A stretch of 13,975 nt of DNA from Finegoldia magna (GTDB lineage: Bacteria; Bacillota; Clostridia; Tissierellales; Peptoniphilaceae): positions 1 to 13,975 of the forward strand of contig NZ_JAGYZD010000023.1 of NCBI RefSeq assembly GCF_018371055.1. Direction: 5' to 3'. A program made the translations under genes and the position numbers. Below are positions 1 to 7,046 of this stretch, one piece after another. Every line of letters begins with the position of its first letter. The first letter of the stretch is position 1. The notes below the pieces were generated by a model that saw nothing but the letters and a program-made list of their open reading frames with translations, was not told the origin of the DNA and searched no databases.

Positions 1-54
1 TGATAAGTATTCCTTCACTAGTTTAATTTTAAATTCTTTTGTGTATTTTGGCAT
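1..54 (-). CDS. IS3-family transposase OrfA, N-terminal end only (partial)
   Basis: Eighteen codons starting at ATG (bases 54-52) translate to MPKYTKEFKIKLVKEYLS, typical of the start of the helix-turn-helix OrfA protein of IS3/IS150 elements, which carry an aromatic/K-x-EFK-x-K-x-V-x-EY motif at this point. OrfA binds the element ends and, through programmed frameshifting with OrfB (the DDE integrase), makes the active transposase in this family. A GGAGGGG ribosome binding site lies 7 bases upstream on the minus strand. The rest is cut off by the window edge, so it is not possible to say whether the element is intact. Confidence 0.7.
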   Translation of the reverse strand, partial: MPKYTKEFKIKLVKEYLS

Positions 55-60
55 ACAAAA

Positions 61-91
61 ACCCCTCCATCCGTATTCCGGATTTTGGGGT
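61..91 (-). promoter_or_regulatory. Hairpin enclosing the OrfA ribosome binding site
   Basis: ACCCC (61-65) pairs with GGGGT (87-91), and ATCCG (69-73) pairs with CGGAT (79-83). A symmetric 3x3 internal loop separates the two stems and TATTC forms the apical loop. On the minus-strand RNA the GGAGGGG Shine-Dalgarno sequence (complement of 62-68) is part of the stem and internal loop, so folded RNA should hide it. IS elements such as IS10 and IS50 use this kind of occlusion to block transposase translation from transcripts entering from outside; the role here is inferred by analogy. Confidence 0.55.
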
Positions 92-115
92 TCAGGTCAA
101 AAATCATCGATTTTC

Positions 116-129
116 TTTTTTTTTTTTTT
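116..129 (+). repeat. Homopolymer run of 14 T residues upstream of the -10 element
   Basis: Fourteen consecutive T's end 10 bases before the TATAAT at 140-145, filling the place where a -35 element and upstream spacer would be. A run this long is prone to slipped-strand length change, which could alter promoter strength. It also follows a weak 6-bp hairpin (100-105 with 109-114), so it could instead be the tail of an old terminator. Confidence 0.8.
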
Positions 130-139
130 GAAATTTGGG

Positions 140-175
140 TATAATATCTTTAATAAATCAAGTTATCGCAGGAGG
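140..175 (+). promoter_or_regulatory. -10 element and ribosome binding site of the ABC exporter locus
   Basis: A perfect TATAAT lies at 140-145. No recognisable -35 hexamer sits 16-18 bases upstream, because that interval is the T run. AGGAGG at 170-175 is a perfect Shine-Dalgarno sequence 5 bases before the ATG at 181. The predicted transcript start near 152 gives a leader of about 30 bases. The promoter lies about 40 bp inside from the end of the insertion sequence. Confidence 0.55.
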
Positions 176-180
176 AAACA

Positions 181-633
181 ATGCTAAAATATTTGCATAA
201 AAAACTAATCAGAAACAAAACATATTTTTTCGTGATATTATTATCGTTAATAATGTGCTTTGCGATTATATTTTTACAAATGCAAAAGTCAACATATTTT
301 GAGTTGGATAGAATAAAAGAATTGGAATCCAGTACTGATAGCTTGATTGCGTATTTCTTGAAAAGCAAAAGAAGTGGCAAAAAAATAAATCCAAAGTTAA
401 GCGTCGAAGAAAATGAAAAAATATATGACACAGAATTAAAATATTATGGAAAATTATCGGATAATTTGTACGAAATAGATAATTTCATGTCGACAAACAC
501 GAATAAATCATCATTTGGTGAATATAGCAGAAAATACGATGCTAAATCAATCTACACTCACGAAAAAAACGTTTTAGAACTTTTAGATGAATTGGATTCT
601 CACACTGAATACAAAAAAAATAAAAGTAGATGA
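181..633 (+). CDS. ABC-2-type permease, N-terminal fragment before a frameshift
   Basis: A 150-residue product begins at ATG 181, chosen for the perfect AGGAGG 5 bases upstream. It has a basic N-terminus (LKYLHKKLIRNK), one membrane segment at about residues 14-34, and then a charged, helical, probably extracytoplasmic stretch. This is the usual opening of an ABC-2 exporter half. The frame runs into a run of eight A's at 613-620 and stops at TGA 631-633. The protein continues in the +1 frame as YKKIKVDEDY and on into the next open frame, so this is the first sixth of an 807-residue permease and not a complete protein. Taken alone it would be a single-pass protein of unknown use. The break could be a true mutation, a length-variable tract, transcriptional slippage that restores the frame in some mRNAs, or a sequencing error. 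Confidence 0.75.
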   Translation: MLKYLHKKLIRNKTYFFVILLSLIMCFAIIFLQMQKSTYFELDRIKELESSTDSLIAYFLKSKRSGKKINPKLSVEENEKIYDTELKYYGKLSDNLYEIDNFMSTNTNKSSFGEYSRKYDAKSIYTHEKNVLELLDELDSHTEYKKNKSR

Positions 634-2605
634 GGATTACATTAATTTTATTAAACACAGGAATGCTGATAATTCAACAAAAACAAACGGTGTTATCAAT
701 GAATATAAACAATTGAATTTTGCGGCGATTATTTCTAAGCAATCGTCTATTTTATTCGGCGTAGTTCCGGCAGCTTTTTTAGCAATATTTCTAATGATAT
801 CATTGGAAAATGACGAAGTGTTGAAGAAGTTACCATTCAAGAATATTTCAATTACGAAGAATAGATTTCTTATGAGTCTATTAATTTACGTAGTGTATAT
901 TGTCTCAGTTTTATTATTTCTATTGTTAATTAGCACAGTATTTTTTGATGGTTTTGGCAAATTTGATTACTACCACATATCTGTACTTGAAAGATACAAA
1001 TTTTTGACTGAAAAGCAAAAATTAGGATTTGTAAAGTTGGAGTATTTGAAACCTTACGAAATCTTGTTGAGAGGAATCGTAACTTTGATTTTATCTTCGA
1101 CTTTTGTATTTGGGATATTATCATTTGTTAGGAAAATTTTTACATCAAAAATTATCGAGCTGATTTGCTCAATAATCGTTGTAGGTGGTTTTGTTGGTGA
1201 TTTGTTATTGTTTAATCACAGATTCAATCCTTTATTCATAACCAAATATTTTTCTTGGATGCAAATAGTGTGCTTATTATTGATAGATACGATTCTTTTA
1301 GGATGCTGTTTCACTGTAAAAGATAGAGCGAAAAAAGAAAAAATATCCTACAGAAAAGTTGATACAACTAGTGTAAAGGGATTAGTGTTAACTAATATCA
1401 TTTCCAAGCAAATGGTTGTGTTTATTTTAATAACAGTTGGTTTGTTTTCGTTATTTACAGCTTTTAAAACTGAAAAATACAATAAATTACGTGAAGAAGG
1501 AGAGCAGGTTTACAAGAATTACTTAGCTTTTGGAGAATCCTATAAAGCGAAGATTTTAAATGATCCTTATATGACAGACGCGGAAATTAAGCAAAATCTA
1601 GAAAATTTTGAAAAAGAATTTGAATGTGGAATCAAAGAATACAGAGTGTATATCAATAGAGAAAAAGATCCAGATAAATTCTACAAATTTTATCAAGATA
1701 AATTCACATCTGGGGATTTGAGGTTCGATCAAAGTAGTGGTTTCTTGGATAAGAGCGATTCATTGAGTATGTACACAAAAAGGTATATGTACGATAAGCT
1801 TGAAATATTAAATAATATGAAGGTGACTCCATCCAATAGATTATACGATGGAATATATAATGTGGATTACAATCCAGAAGATGGTGTTAAGTATTTGAAA
1901 ATAAAAGACAGAATATTTTCTTATTTGTTTAATGGAAGTAGTGAGGGAATTTCTGGGATTTATTTGCTGTACGATTTATTCTACACAAAATTCAATGTTT
2001 TTGTAACATTATTATCTGCGTGTTTGTTTGGAAGTTTGTTATCTAGTAACAAGAAGATTATAGAAATACAAAAACTAACACCGCTTAACAAAAATTCTAT
2101 CTACAGAAGAAATGTATTATCAAGTATTTTCAGTACGATAATTGGATTCTTAATTGTTCTGACAATTGTATTTGCAATAGGAACTGCGATTGTTGGAGTT
2201 GGCAATTCACAACTTCCGACAATGAGAATATCAAACATAATGTTCAGTGCAGAAGTTATGAGATACAGGGAATTTATCATCAAGAGCGTGATATTGTCTA
2301 TACTTGTGTGTGCTTGTTTTTCTATATTCATCAACATTACAAAACTATTCATAGACAATAAAATGTCCAATTTGATTATTGCGTTGATTGTGATTTTATC
2401 AATAGGATTACCGTACATCGTTAAATTCGTTCCTGCGTTTTTGCCATTGTCTTATATTGATAGTTCGGCTGTGGCGAACGGATTTATGTCATTTCATCAA
2501 CAAAACGGATATTTAAATTTCACATTTGGAGTTATATCAGTTATTTTGTGGACTGTAGTATTGTATTTTATTGGCAAGAAGAAATTTCAAGAAAAGAGGA
2601 AATAA
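587..2605 (+). CDS. ABC-2-type permease, C-terminal part after a frameshift
   Basis: This open frame is the continuation of the fragment beginning at 181. The ATG at 587 is only the first ATG in the frame: it has no Shine-Dalgarno sequence and lies inside the upstream frame, so real translation would enter through the A run at 613-620. It encodes the remaining membrane segments of half one (around SSILFGVVPAAFLAIFLMIS, LLIYVVYIVSVLLFLLL, GIVTLILSSTFVFGILSFV, LICSIIVVGGFVGDLLLF and IVCLLLIDTILLGCCF). Half two repeats the plan: one membrane segment (MVVFILITVGLFSLFTAF), a large hydrophilic region of roughly 150 residues, and five more segments. Such permeases form the membrane path of an exporter powered by the ATPase encoded immediately downstream; the stop TAA is directly followed by that ATG. 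Substrate unknown; peptides, lantibiotic-type antimicrobials or lipids are typical for the family. Confidence 0.75.
   Translation: MNWILTLNTKKIKVDEDYINFIKHRNADNSTKTNGVINEYKQLNFAAIISKQSSILFGVVPAAFLAIFLMISLENDEVLKKLPFKNISITKNRFLMSLLIYVVYIVSVLLFLLLISTVFFDGFGKFDYYHISVLERYKFLTEKQKLGFVKLEYLKPYEILLRGIVTLILSSTFVFGILSFVRKIFTSKIIELICSIIVVGGFVGDLLLFNHRFNPLFITKYFSWMQIVCLLLIDTILLGCCFTVKDRAKKEKISYRKVDTTSVKGLVLTNIISKQMVVFILITVGLFSLFTAFKTEKYNKLREEGEQVYKNYLAFGESYKAKILNDPYMTDAEIKQNLENFEKEFECGIKEYRVYINREKDPDKFYKFYQDKFTSGDLRFDQSSGFLDKSDSLSMYTKRYMYDKLEILNNMKVTPSNRLYDGIYNVDYNPEDGVKYLKIKDRIFSYLFNGSSEGISGIYLLYDLFYTKFNVFVTLLSACLFGSLLSSNKKIIEIQKLTPLNKNSIYRRNVLSSIFSTIIGFLIVLTIVFAIGTAIVGVGNSQLPTMRISNIMFSAEVMRYREFIIKSVILSILVCACFSIFINITKLFIDNKMSNLIIALIVILSIGLPYIVKFVPAFLPLSYIDSSAVANGFMSFHQQNGYLNFTFGVISVILWTVVLYFIGKKKFQEKRK
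613..620 (+). repeat. A8 tract at the permease frame break
   Basis: Eight consecutive A's follow TAC. Read from the start at 181, they lead to AAT AAA AGT AGA TGA. With one A fewer the frame reads AAA AAA ATA AAA GTA GAT and stays open to 2605. The tract is therefore the most economical place for the single-base insertion that splits the gene. Confidence 0.8.
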
Positions 2606-3454
2606 ATGTTACAAGTTATTGATTTAGAAAAGAAATACGGCGACAAAACTATATTAGATAAGGTTAATTTTGATCTCGAAAAAGGAAAAATAAGAGCATT
2701 AGTTGGGCCAAATGGATCTGGTAAAACGACTTTGATGAACAGCATATCTAATTCTATAAAATTAGACGGTGGGAAGATTTTGATTGATGATGAACAATAC
2801 AGTGATGAAAAAATCTTCAATAAACTGACTTTTTTCAGAGATGAAACTATCCTTGATGGCAATATGAAGGGCATAGATTACTTGGAATTAATCAAGAATG
2901 CGTATAACAAAAGTTCAGATGATGTGAATAATATTTGCAAAAAATTTGAAATAGAAGGATTTGTAAATAAGAGAGTTGGAGAGTATTCACTGGGAATGAA
3001 GAAAAAGTTAATGCTTGCGATGTCATTCTTGCCAGGAAATGATTATGTTTTGTTAGATGAACCGTTAAATGGTTTGGATCCAACTAGTGTTATTAAAACG
3101 AAGAATTTCTTGAAGGACATTGCCAAACACGATGTAGGAATTATTATATCAAGCCATGGGTTGAATGATTTGGATGATATAAGTCGTGATATTTTGTTCT
3201 TAAAAGATAAGAAAATTTTAGAAGAAAAGTTAGAATCTGTGAAATATTTAAATCTTTCAACTTCAAATGATGAACTTGTTAGAAAAGCTTTGACGAACAA
3301 CGGATACGAATACGAAAATAATTTGATTATTTTAGAAGATGAAAATATTAAATCAATTTTGAAGATTTTATCTCAATTGGATGTGGAAATTTTTAGTATA
3401 GACAAGAAAACAAAATCTTCTCAAGAAAGATACATGGAATTGTTCGAAATATAA
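2606..3454 (+). CDS. ABC transporter ATP-binding protein paired with the ABC-2 permease
   Basis: This 282-residue cytoplasmic ATPase hydrolyses ATP to drive the permease encoded just upstream. Visible motifs: Walker A GPNGSGKT (34-41), ABC signature YSLGMKKKL (127-135) with LG in place of the more usual SGG, Walker B VLLDEP (148-153), D-loop GLD (156-158) and switch histidine in SSH (H184). Where the Q-loop glutamine would lie the sequence reads TFFRDET (75-81), so that residue is not conserved; this is common among BcrA/YtrB-like exporter ATPases. After about residue 210 a C-terminal domain of about 70 residues follows, also typical of that group. The start ATG abuts the permease stop with an AGAGG ribosome binding site 7 bases upstream, indicating translational coupling. 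Length and motifs are intact, so the ATPase is probably functional even if the permease is not. Confidence 0.93.
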   Translation: MLQVIDLEKKYGDKTILDKVNFDLEKGKIRALVGPNGSGKTTLMNSISNSIKLDGGKILIDDEQYSDEKIFNKLTFFRDETILDGNMKGIDYLELIKNAYNKSSDDVNNICKKFEIEGFVNKRVGEYSLGMKKKLMLAMSFLPGNDYVLLDEPLNGLDPTSVIKTKNFLKDIAKHDVGIIISSHGLNDLDDISRDILFLKDKKILEEKLESVKYLNLSTSNDELVRKALTNNGYEYENNLIILEDENIKSILKILSQLDVEIFSIDKKTKSSQERYMELFEI

Positions 3455-3464
3455 TATAAAATGT

Positions 3465-3497
3465 ATGAGACTTTGAGTTACAAGAGTCTCATTTTTT
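3465..3497 (+). terminator. Intrinsic terminator of the ABC exporter operon
   Basis: ATGAGACT (3465-3472) pairs with AGTCTCAT (3485-3492). Two further weak pairs narrow the loop to GAGTTACA, and six T's follow at 3492-3497. It begins 11 bases after the ATPase stop codon. Confidence 0.85.
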
Positions 3498-3563
3498 ATT
3501 TAGAAGAAAATATTACTAAAAATGTAAAAATTTATAAAAATTGTTAAAAATTTGCGAAAATAC

Positions 3564-3592
3564 TTGTTTTTTTTTCATTTGTATTGTAAAAT
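3564..3592 (+). promoter_or_regulatory. Candidate promoter of the symporter gene
   Basis: TTGTTT (3564-3569) and TAAAAT (3587-3592) are separated by 17 bases, a good match to a housekeeping sigma promoter. TATTAT at 3592-3597 is an alternative -10. A start of transcription near 3599 would give a leader of about 60 bases. No riboswitch-like structure is evident in that leader. Confidence 0.45.
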
Positions 3593-3660
3593 ATTATAGG
3601 TTTTATAAATATGTTAAGTTTTTTACATATAAATATAGCAAAAAGGAGATTAGTAAAACT

Positions 3661-4911
3661 ATGAGTAAAACTGAAAAGAAAAAACTAGGATTAATACCAA
3701 AATTATTAATCGCGATCGGATTAGGTACTTTAGCTGGTTTGTATATGCCTCAATGGTTCGTAAAAACTGCAGTAACATTCTCGTCAATGTTCGGAGCATT
3801 TCTAAACTTTGTTATTCCACTTATGATTATCGCGTTTGTAACGAAAGGAATTGCTGATCTTGGAGAGGGAGCTGGAAAATTATTATTAGTAACTGTTGTA
3901 ATTGCTTATGCATCTACTATTGTTGGGGGATCATTATCATACGTTATGAGTTCAAATATATTCCCAGCATTTATAAGTCCAGATCAAGTTTCTAAGATTC
4001 AAGCTTCAAGCAAAATAGTAATGGATCCATTTTTTGAGGTTCCAATTAAACCATTTTTTGATGTAACTTCATCGATTATTTTTGCATTTATGATGGGAAT
4101 TGCAATTTCATGGTTAAGGAAACAAGGCAAAGGTGAATTTTGTTATGGATTAGTTGGAGAATTTAATGATATAATAACAAAAGTATTATCGACTGCAATT
4201 GTACCGTTATTACCTTTCTTTATTTTTGGTAATTTTTCAAAAATGGCATTCACAGGATCTGTATTTGCAGTGCTTTCAATTTTCTGGAAGATATTCTTAT
4301 GTGTAATTGCACTTCATTTAATATATGTATCAGTATTATTTGTAATAAGTGGCATTTACACAAAGAAAAATCCTGTAAAACTTATCAAAAATCAAATCAA
4401 AGGATATTTGACAGCTATAGGAACGCAATCATCTGTTGCAACAATTCCAGTCAACTTGGAATGTGCTAAACAAAACTCTGTAAGTAAAAGTATCAGAGAT
4501 TTTGTAATTCCACTTGGAGCTACGGTTCATATGCCAGGTTCAATGATTACAATTACTGCTTGTACTTTTACAATATTAACAATGTATGGAATGAATCATT
4601 CTTACTTACTAATGTTAAGATATATGGCAATTCTTGGAATAGCTATGGTTGCTGCACCAGGAGCTCCGGGTGGAGCAGTTATGAGTGCTTTGCCATTTTT
4701 GCCAGTAGTTGGAATTCCATCAGAAGGTGAACTTGCATCATTATTGATTACACTTTATTTGACACAAGATTCATTTGGAACTGCTGCGAATATTTCTGGG
4801 GATACTGCAATCTCTGTAGGTATCGATAAAATATTCAACAGACATATTGTAAAAAACGATGAATACAAAGACGGTTTCAATGAAAAAGTAATAAATGAAG
4901 AAGATTTATAA
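3661..4911 (+). CDS. Dicarboxylate/amino acid:cation symporter family protein (divergent)
   Basis: This 416-residue membrane carrier belongs to the DAACS/SDF family (GltP, SstT and relatives), which takes up amino acids or dicarboxylates with Na+ or H+. The start ATG at 3661 is preferred to the TTG at 3541 because AAGGAG lies at 3643-3648 and the family begins with KxxLIxKLLIAIxLGxxxG, which this start supplies. Family landmarks: serine-rich hairpin SSVATIPVNLECA from residue 257, the LGAT block before residue 290, a glycine/proline-rich AAPGAPGGAV hairpin, and D370-xx-G373-T374-xx-N377-xxx-D381. Two features are odd. The nearly universal NMDGT sequence, which supplies sodium ligands in GltPh, reads HMPGS (290-294). 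The arginine that binds acidic side chains in GltPh (R397) is Gly373. An acidic substrate is therefore unlikely and cation coupling may differ. The gene is monocistronic, between its own promoter and a strong terminator. Confidence 0.88.
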   Translation: MSKTEKKKLGLIPKLLIAIGLGTLAGLYMPQWFVKTAVTFSSMFGAFLNFVIPLMIIAFVTKGIADLGEGAGKLLLVTVVIAYASTIVGGSLSYVMSSNIFPAFISPDQVSKIQASSKIVMDPFFEVPIKPFFDVTSSIIFAFMMGIAISWLRKQGKGEFCYGLVGEFNDIITKVLSTAIVPLLPFFIFGNFSKMAFTGSVFAVLSIFWKIFLCVIALHLIYVSVLFVISGIYTKKNPVKLIKNQIKGYLTAIGTQSSVATIPVNLECAKQNSVSKSIRDFVIPLGATVHMPGSMITITACTFTILTMYGMNHSYLLMLRYMAILGIAMVAAPGAPGGAVMSALPFLPVVGIPSEGELASLLITLYLTQDSFGTAANISGDTAISVGIDKIFNRHIVKNDEYKDGFNEKVINEEDL

Positions 4912-4922
4912 AAAAATTTTGG

Positions 4923-4947
4923 CTAGGCTCTGAGAGCCTAGTTTTTT
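4923..4947 (+). terminator. Intrinsic terminator after the symporter
   Basis: CTAGGCTC (4923-4930) and GAGCCTAG (4934-4941) form a perfect 8-bp stem with a TGA loop, followed by six T's (4942-4947). An upstream A run makes it plausibly active in both directions. It separates the symporter from the uvrB promoter. Confidence 0.92.
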
Positions 4948-5004
4948 AATTGAAAGATTTTTATTTTTTGAAATTTTTTCAAAATAAATGCGAATTATTA
5001 TTTA

Positions 5005-5033
5005 TTGAATTAAACAGACAGATGATATATAAT
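5005..5033 (+). promoter_or_regulatory. uvrBA promoter
   Basis: TTGAAT (5005-5010), a 17-base spacer and a perfect TATAAT (5028-5033) give the best-looking promoter in the window. Transcription should start near 5040, immediately before or within the SOS-like palindrome at 5042-5055. Confidence 0.8.
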
Positions 5034-5041
5034 GTTAAAGT

Positions 5042-5055
5042 AAAACATATGTTCA
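5042..5055 (+). promoter_or_regulatory. LexA (DinR) SOS box of uvrBA
   Basis: AAAACATATGTTCA matches the Bacillus-type LexA box CGAACATATGTTCG at 11 of 14 positions, with the central AACATATGTT palindrome and the right GTTC half-site intact; only the left G and the two outer bases differ. Placed over the predicted transcription start, bound LexA would block initiation, and RecA-stimulated LexA cleavage after DNA damage would release the operon. SOS control of uvrBA is well known in Firmicutes; operator function here is inferred from sequence and position. Confidence 0.65.
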
Positions 5056-5066
5056 AGGGGTGAGTT

Positions 5067-7037
5067 ATGAAATTTAAATTACATTCAAAATTCAAGCCAA
5101 CAGGTGATCAACCACAAGCGATTGATAAACTTGCAAATGGTTTAGAAAATGGAAAAAATCATCAAATTTTAAAAGGAGTTACTGGTTCAGGTAAAACTTT
5201 TACGATGGCGAATATTATTCAAAAAGTTCAAAGACCGACTTTGGTTATAGCTCACAACAAAACTTTGGCATATCAGTTAGCTAGTGAGTTTAGGGAATTT
5301 TTCCCAGAAAATGCAGTTGAATTTTTCGTTTCGTATTACGATTATTATCAACCAGAAGCATACGTTGTTCAATCGGACACTTATATTGAGAAAGATTCAA
5401 GTATCAATGAGGAATTGGACAAGCTTCGCCACAGTGCTACGATGAGTTTGTTCGAAAGAAGAGATGTTATTATTGTGTCTTCTGTTTCATGTATTTATGG
5501 TTTGGGAGACCCTATTGATTACGAAAATTTGGTTATATCTTTGCGCCCAGGCATGGAAAAAGATAGAACCGAAGTTATGAAAAAATTAATCGACATTCAA
5601 TACGTTAGAAATGATATTAATTTTACAAGAGGAACTTTCAGAGTAAGAGGAGATAGCTTGGATATTTTCCCAGCATCAAGTGGTGAAAAAAGTGTTAGAA
5701 TAGAATTTTTTGGCGACGAAATAGATAGAATTACTGAAATTGATGCTTTGACTGGAGAAATTGTCGGAGAAAGAAATCACGTTGCCATTTATCCTGCAAG
5801 TCACTATGCAACGACTCAGAAAAAAGTCGAAAAAGCTATCGTAACTATTGAAGAAGAATTAGAAGATAGATTAAAATACTTTAAAGATCACAATAAATTG
5901 TTGGAAGCTCAAAGATTAGAGCAAAGAACGAGATACGATATAGAAATGTTAAAAGAAATGGGATTTTGTACTGGAATAGAAAACTATTCAAGACATATGT
6001 CCCAGAGAAAGCCTGGAAGCAGACCTTACACTCTTATCGATTATTTCCCAAAAGATTTCGTGACAATGATTGACGAATCACACGTTACTGTTCCACAAAT
6101 CGGAGGAATGTATGAGGGAGATAGGTCCAGAAAAACCAGTTTGGTTGATTATGGTTTCAGATTGCCTTCTGCATTGGATAATCGTCCTTTGAGATTTAAC
6201 GAATTTGAATCGATGATGAATCAAGTAATTTATGTGTCGGCAACTCCAGGAAAATATGAAAAAGCAAAAACTAATGAAGTAGTTGAACAAATTATCAGAC
6301 CTACAGGATTATTAGATCCAAAAATTGAAGTTCGTCCTACAAAGGGACAAATCGATGATTTGGTTAGTGAAATCAATAAAACTATTGAAAAAGGTGAGCG
6401 TGTTTTGATCACAACTCTTACTAAAAAAATGAGTGAAGACTTGACACGATATCTTGAAGATTTGGATATAAAAGTAACATATTTGCATTCAGATATTGAT
6501 ACGATTGAAAGAATGGAAATCATTAGAGATTTACGAGAAGGAAAATACGATGTACTTGTAGGTATCAACCTTTTGAGAGAGGGATTGGATTTACCAGAAG
6601 TTTCTCTGATTGCGATTTTGGATGCTGATAAGGAAGGTTTCTTGCGTTCAGAGACTTCTCTTATACAAACTATCGGTAGAGCTGCTAGAAACTCAAATGG
6701 TCACGTTATAATGTACGGTGATACGATTACTAGGTCGATGGATGTGGCTATAACAGAAACTAATAGACGTAGAGAAATACAAGAAGAATATAACGAAAAG
6801 CACAACATTATTCCAACTACTATTAATAAATCTGTTAGAAAAAGAATCCAAAATACTTTCGTGGCAGAAGAAAATGAAAGTTATGATGCTAATAAAGTTA
6901 CGGAGTTTTCAAAGGATGAAATCGAAGTTATTATTGAAAATTTGAACACAGAAATGTTAAAAGCTGCGGAAGAATTAGATTTCGAAAGAGCTGCTACACT
7001 TAGAGATCAAATCAGAAATTTGAAAAACACTTACTAA
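5067..7037 (+). CDS. uvrB: Excinuclease ABC subunit B (UvrB)
   Basis: The 656-residue UvrB is the damage-verification helicase of nucleotide excision repair: it is loaded by UvrA, inserts a beta-hairpin between the strands and recruits UvrC for incision. Motifs in order: Walker A GVTGSGKT (37-44), beta-hairpin region [11 protein letters not shown] (about 91-101), Walker B DESH (336-339), helicase motif V/VI region with [13 protein letters not shown] and QTIGRAARN, and a C-terminal UVR coiled-coil motif (about 620-652, with [17 protein letters not shown]) that contacts UvrC. The length is normal for the family. Start ATG 5067 follows AAGGGGTGAG (5056-5065) at close spacing. It is the first gene of a two-gene operon with uvrA, 9 bases downstream, under a promoter carrying a LexA-like box. 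No missing catalytic residue was noticed. Confidence 0.98.
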   Translation: MKFKLHSKFKPTGDQPQAIDKLANGLENGKNHQILKGVTGSGKTFTMANIIQKVQRPTLVIAHNKTLAYQLASEFREFFPENAVEFFVSYYDYYQPEAYVVQSDTYIEKDSSINEELDKLRHSATMSLFERRDVIIVSSVSCIYGLGDPIDYENLVISLRPGMEKDRTEVMKKLIDIQYVRNDINFTRGTFRVRGDSLDIFPASSGEKSVRIEFFGDEIDRITEIDALTGEIVGERNHVAIYPASHYATTQKKVEKAIVTIEEELEDRLKYFKDHNKLLEAQRLEQRTRYDIEMLKEMGFCTGIENYSRHMSQRKPGSRPYTLIDYFPKDFVTMIDESHVTVPQIGGMYEGDRSRKTSLVDYGFRLPSALDNRPLRFNEFESMMNQVIYVSATPGKYEKAKTNEVVEQIIRPTGLLDPKIEVRPTKGQIDDLVSEINKTIEKGERVLITTLTKKMSEDLTRYLEDLDIKVTYLHSDIDTIERMEIIRDLREGKYDVLVGINLLREGLDLPEVSLIAILDADKEGFLRSETSLIQTIGRAARNSNGHVIMYGDTITRSMDVAITETNRRREIQEEYNEKHNIIPTTINKSVRKRIQNTFVAEENESYDANKVTEFSKDEIEVIIENLNTEMLKAAEELDFERAATLRDQIRNLKNTY

Positions 7038-7046
7038 AGGAGCAAA

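Larger units (their letters stand above)
1..99 (-). mobile_element. Terminal part of an IS3-family insertion sequence
   Basis: Read on the minus strand, the element appears to begin at base 99 with TGACCTGAACCCCAAAAT, which resembles the terminal inverted repeats of the IS150 branch of IS3 (5'-TG start, then a C-rich block followed by an A run). It is followed by a hairpin and the start of an OrfA reading frame. The other end lies outside the window, so neither the matching inverted repeat nor the target duplication can be seen. The exact boundary (98-100) is inferred from the TG...CA rule for this family. Confidence 0.65.

Noticed and set aside
100..129. Hairpin AAAATC-ATC-GATTTT followed by the T run, resembling a terminator
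   Set aside because: The stem is only 6 bp with a single G/C pair, and no rightward gene is visible to its left because the IS lies there. It may be a remnant, so it is mentioned but not annotated.
2101..2418. 105-residue open frame on the minus strand inside the permease
   Set aside because: It is antisense to well-formed membrane segments, has no ribosome binding site and no family resemblance. The same applies to the other antisense frames inside the uvrA, uvrB, kinase and ATPase genes.
3541..3660. An upstream TTG would extend the symporter by 40 residues
   Set aside because: The extension is low-complexity (K, Y, F, C-rich), has no ribosome binding site, includes the likely promoter and is not part of the family. 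ATG 3661 has AAGGAG upstream and gives the standard N-terminus.
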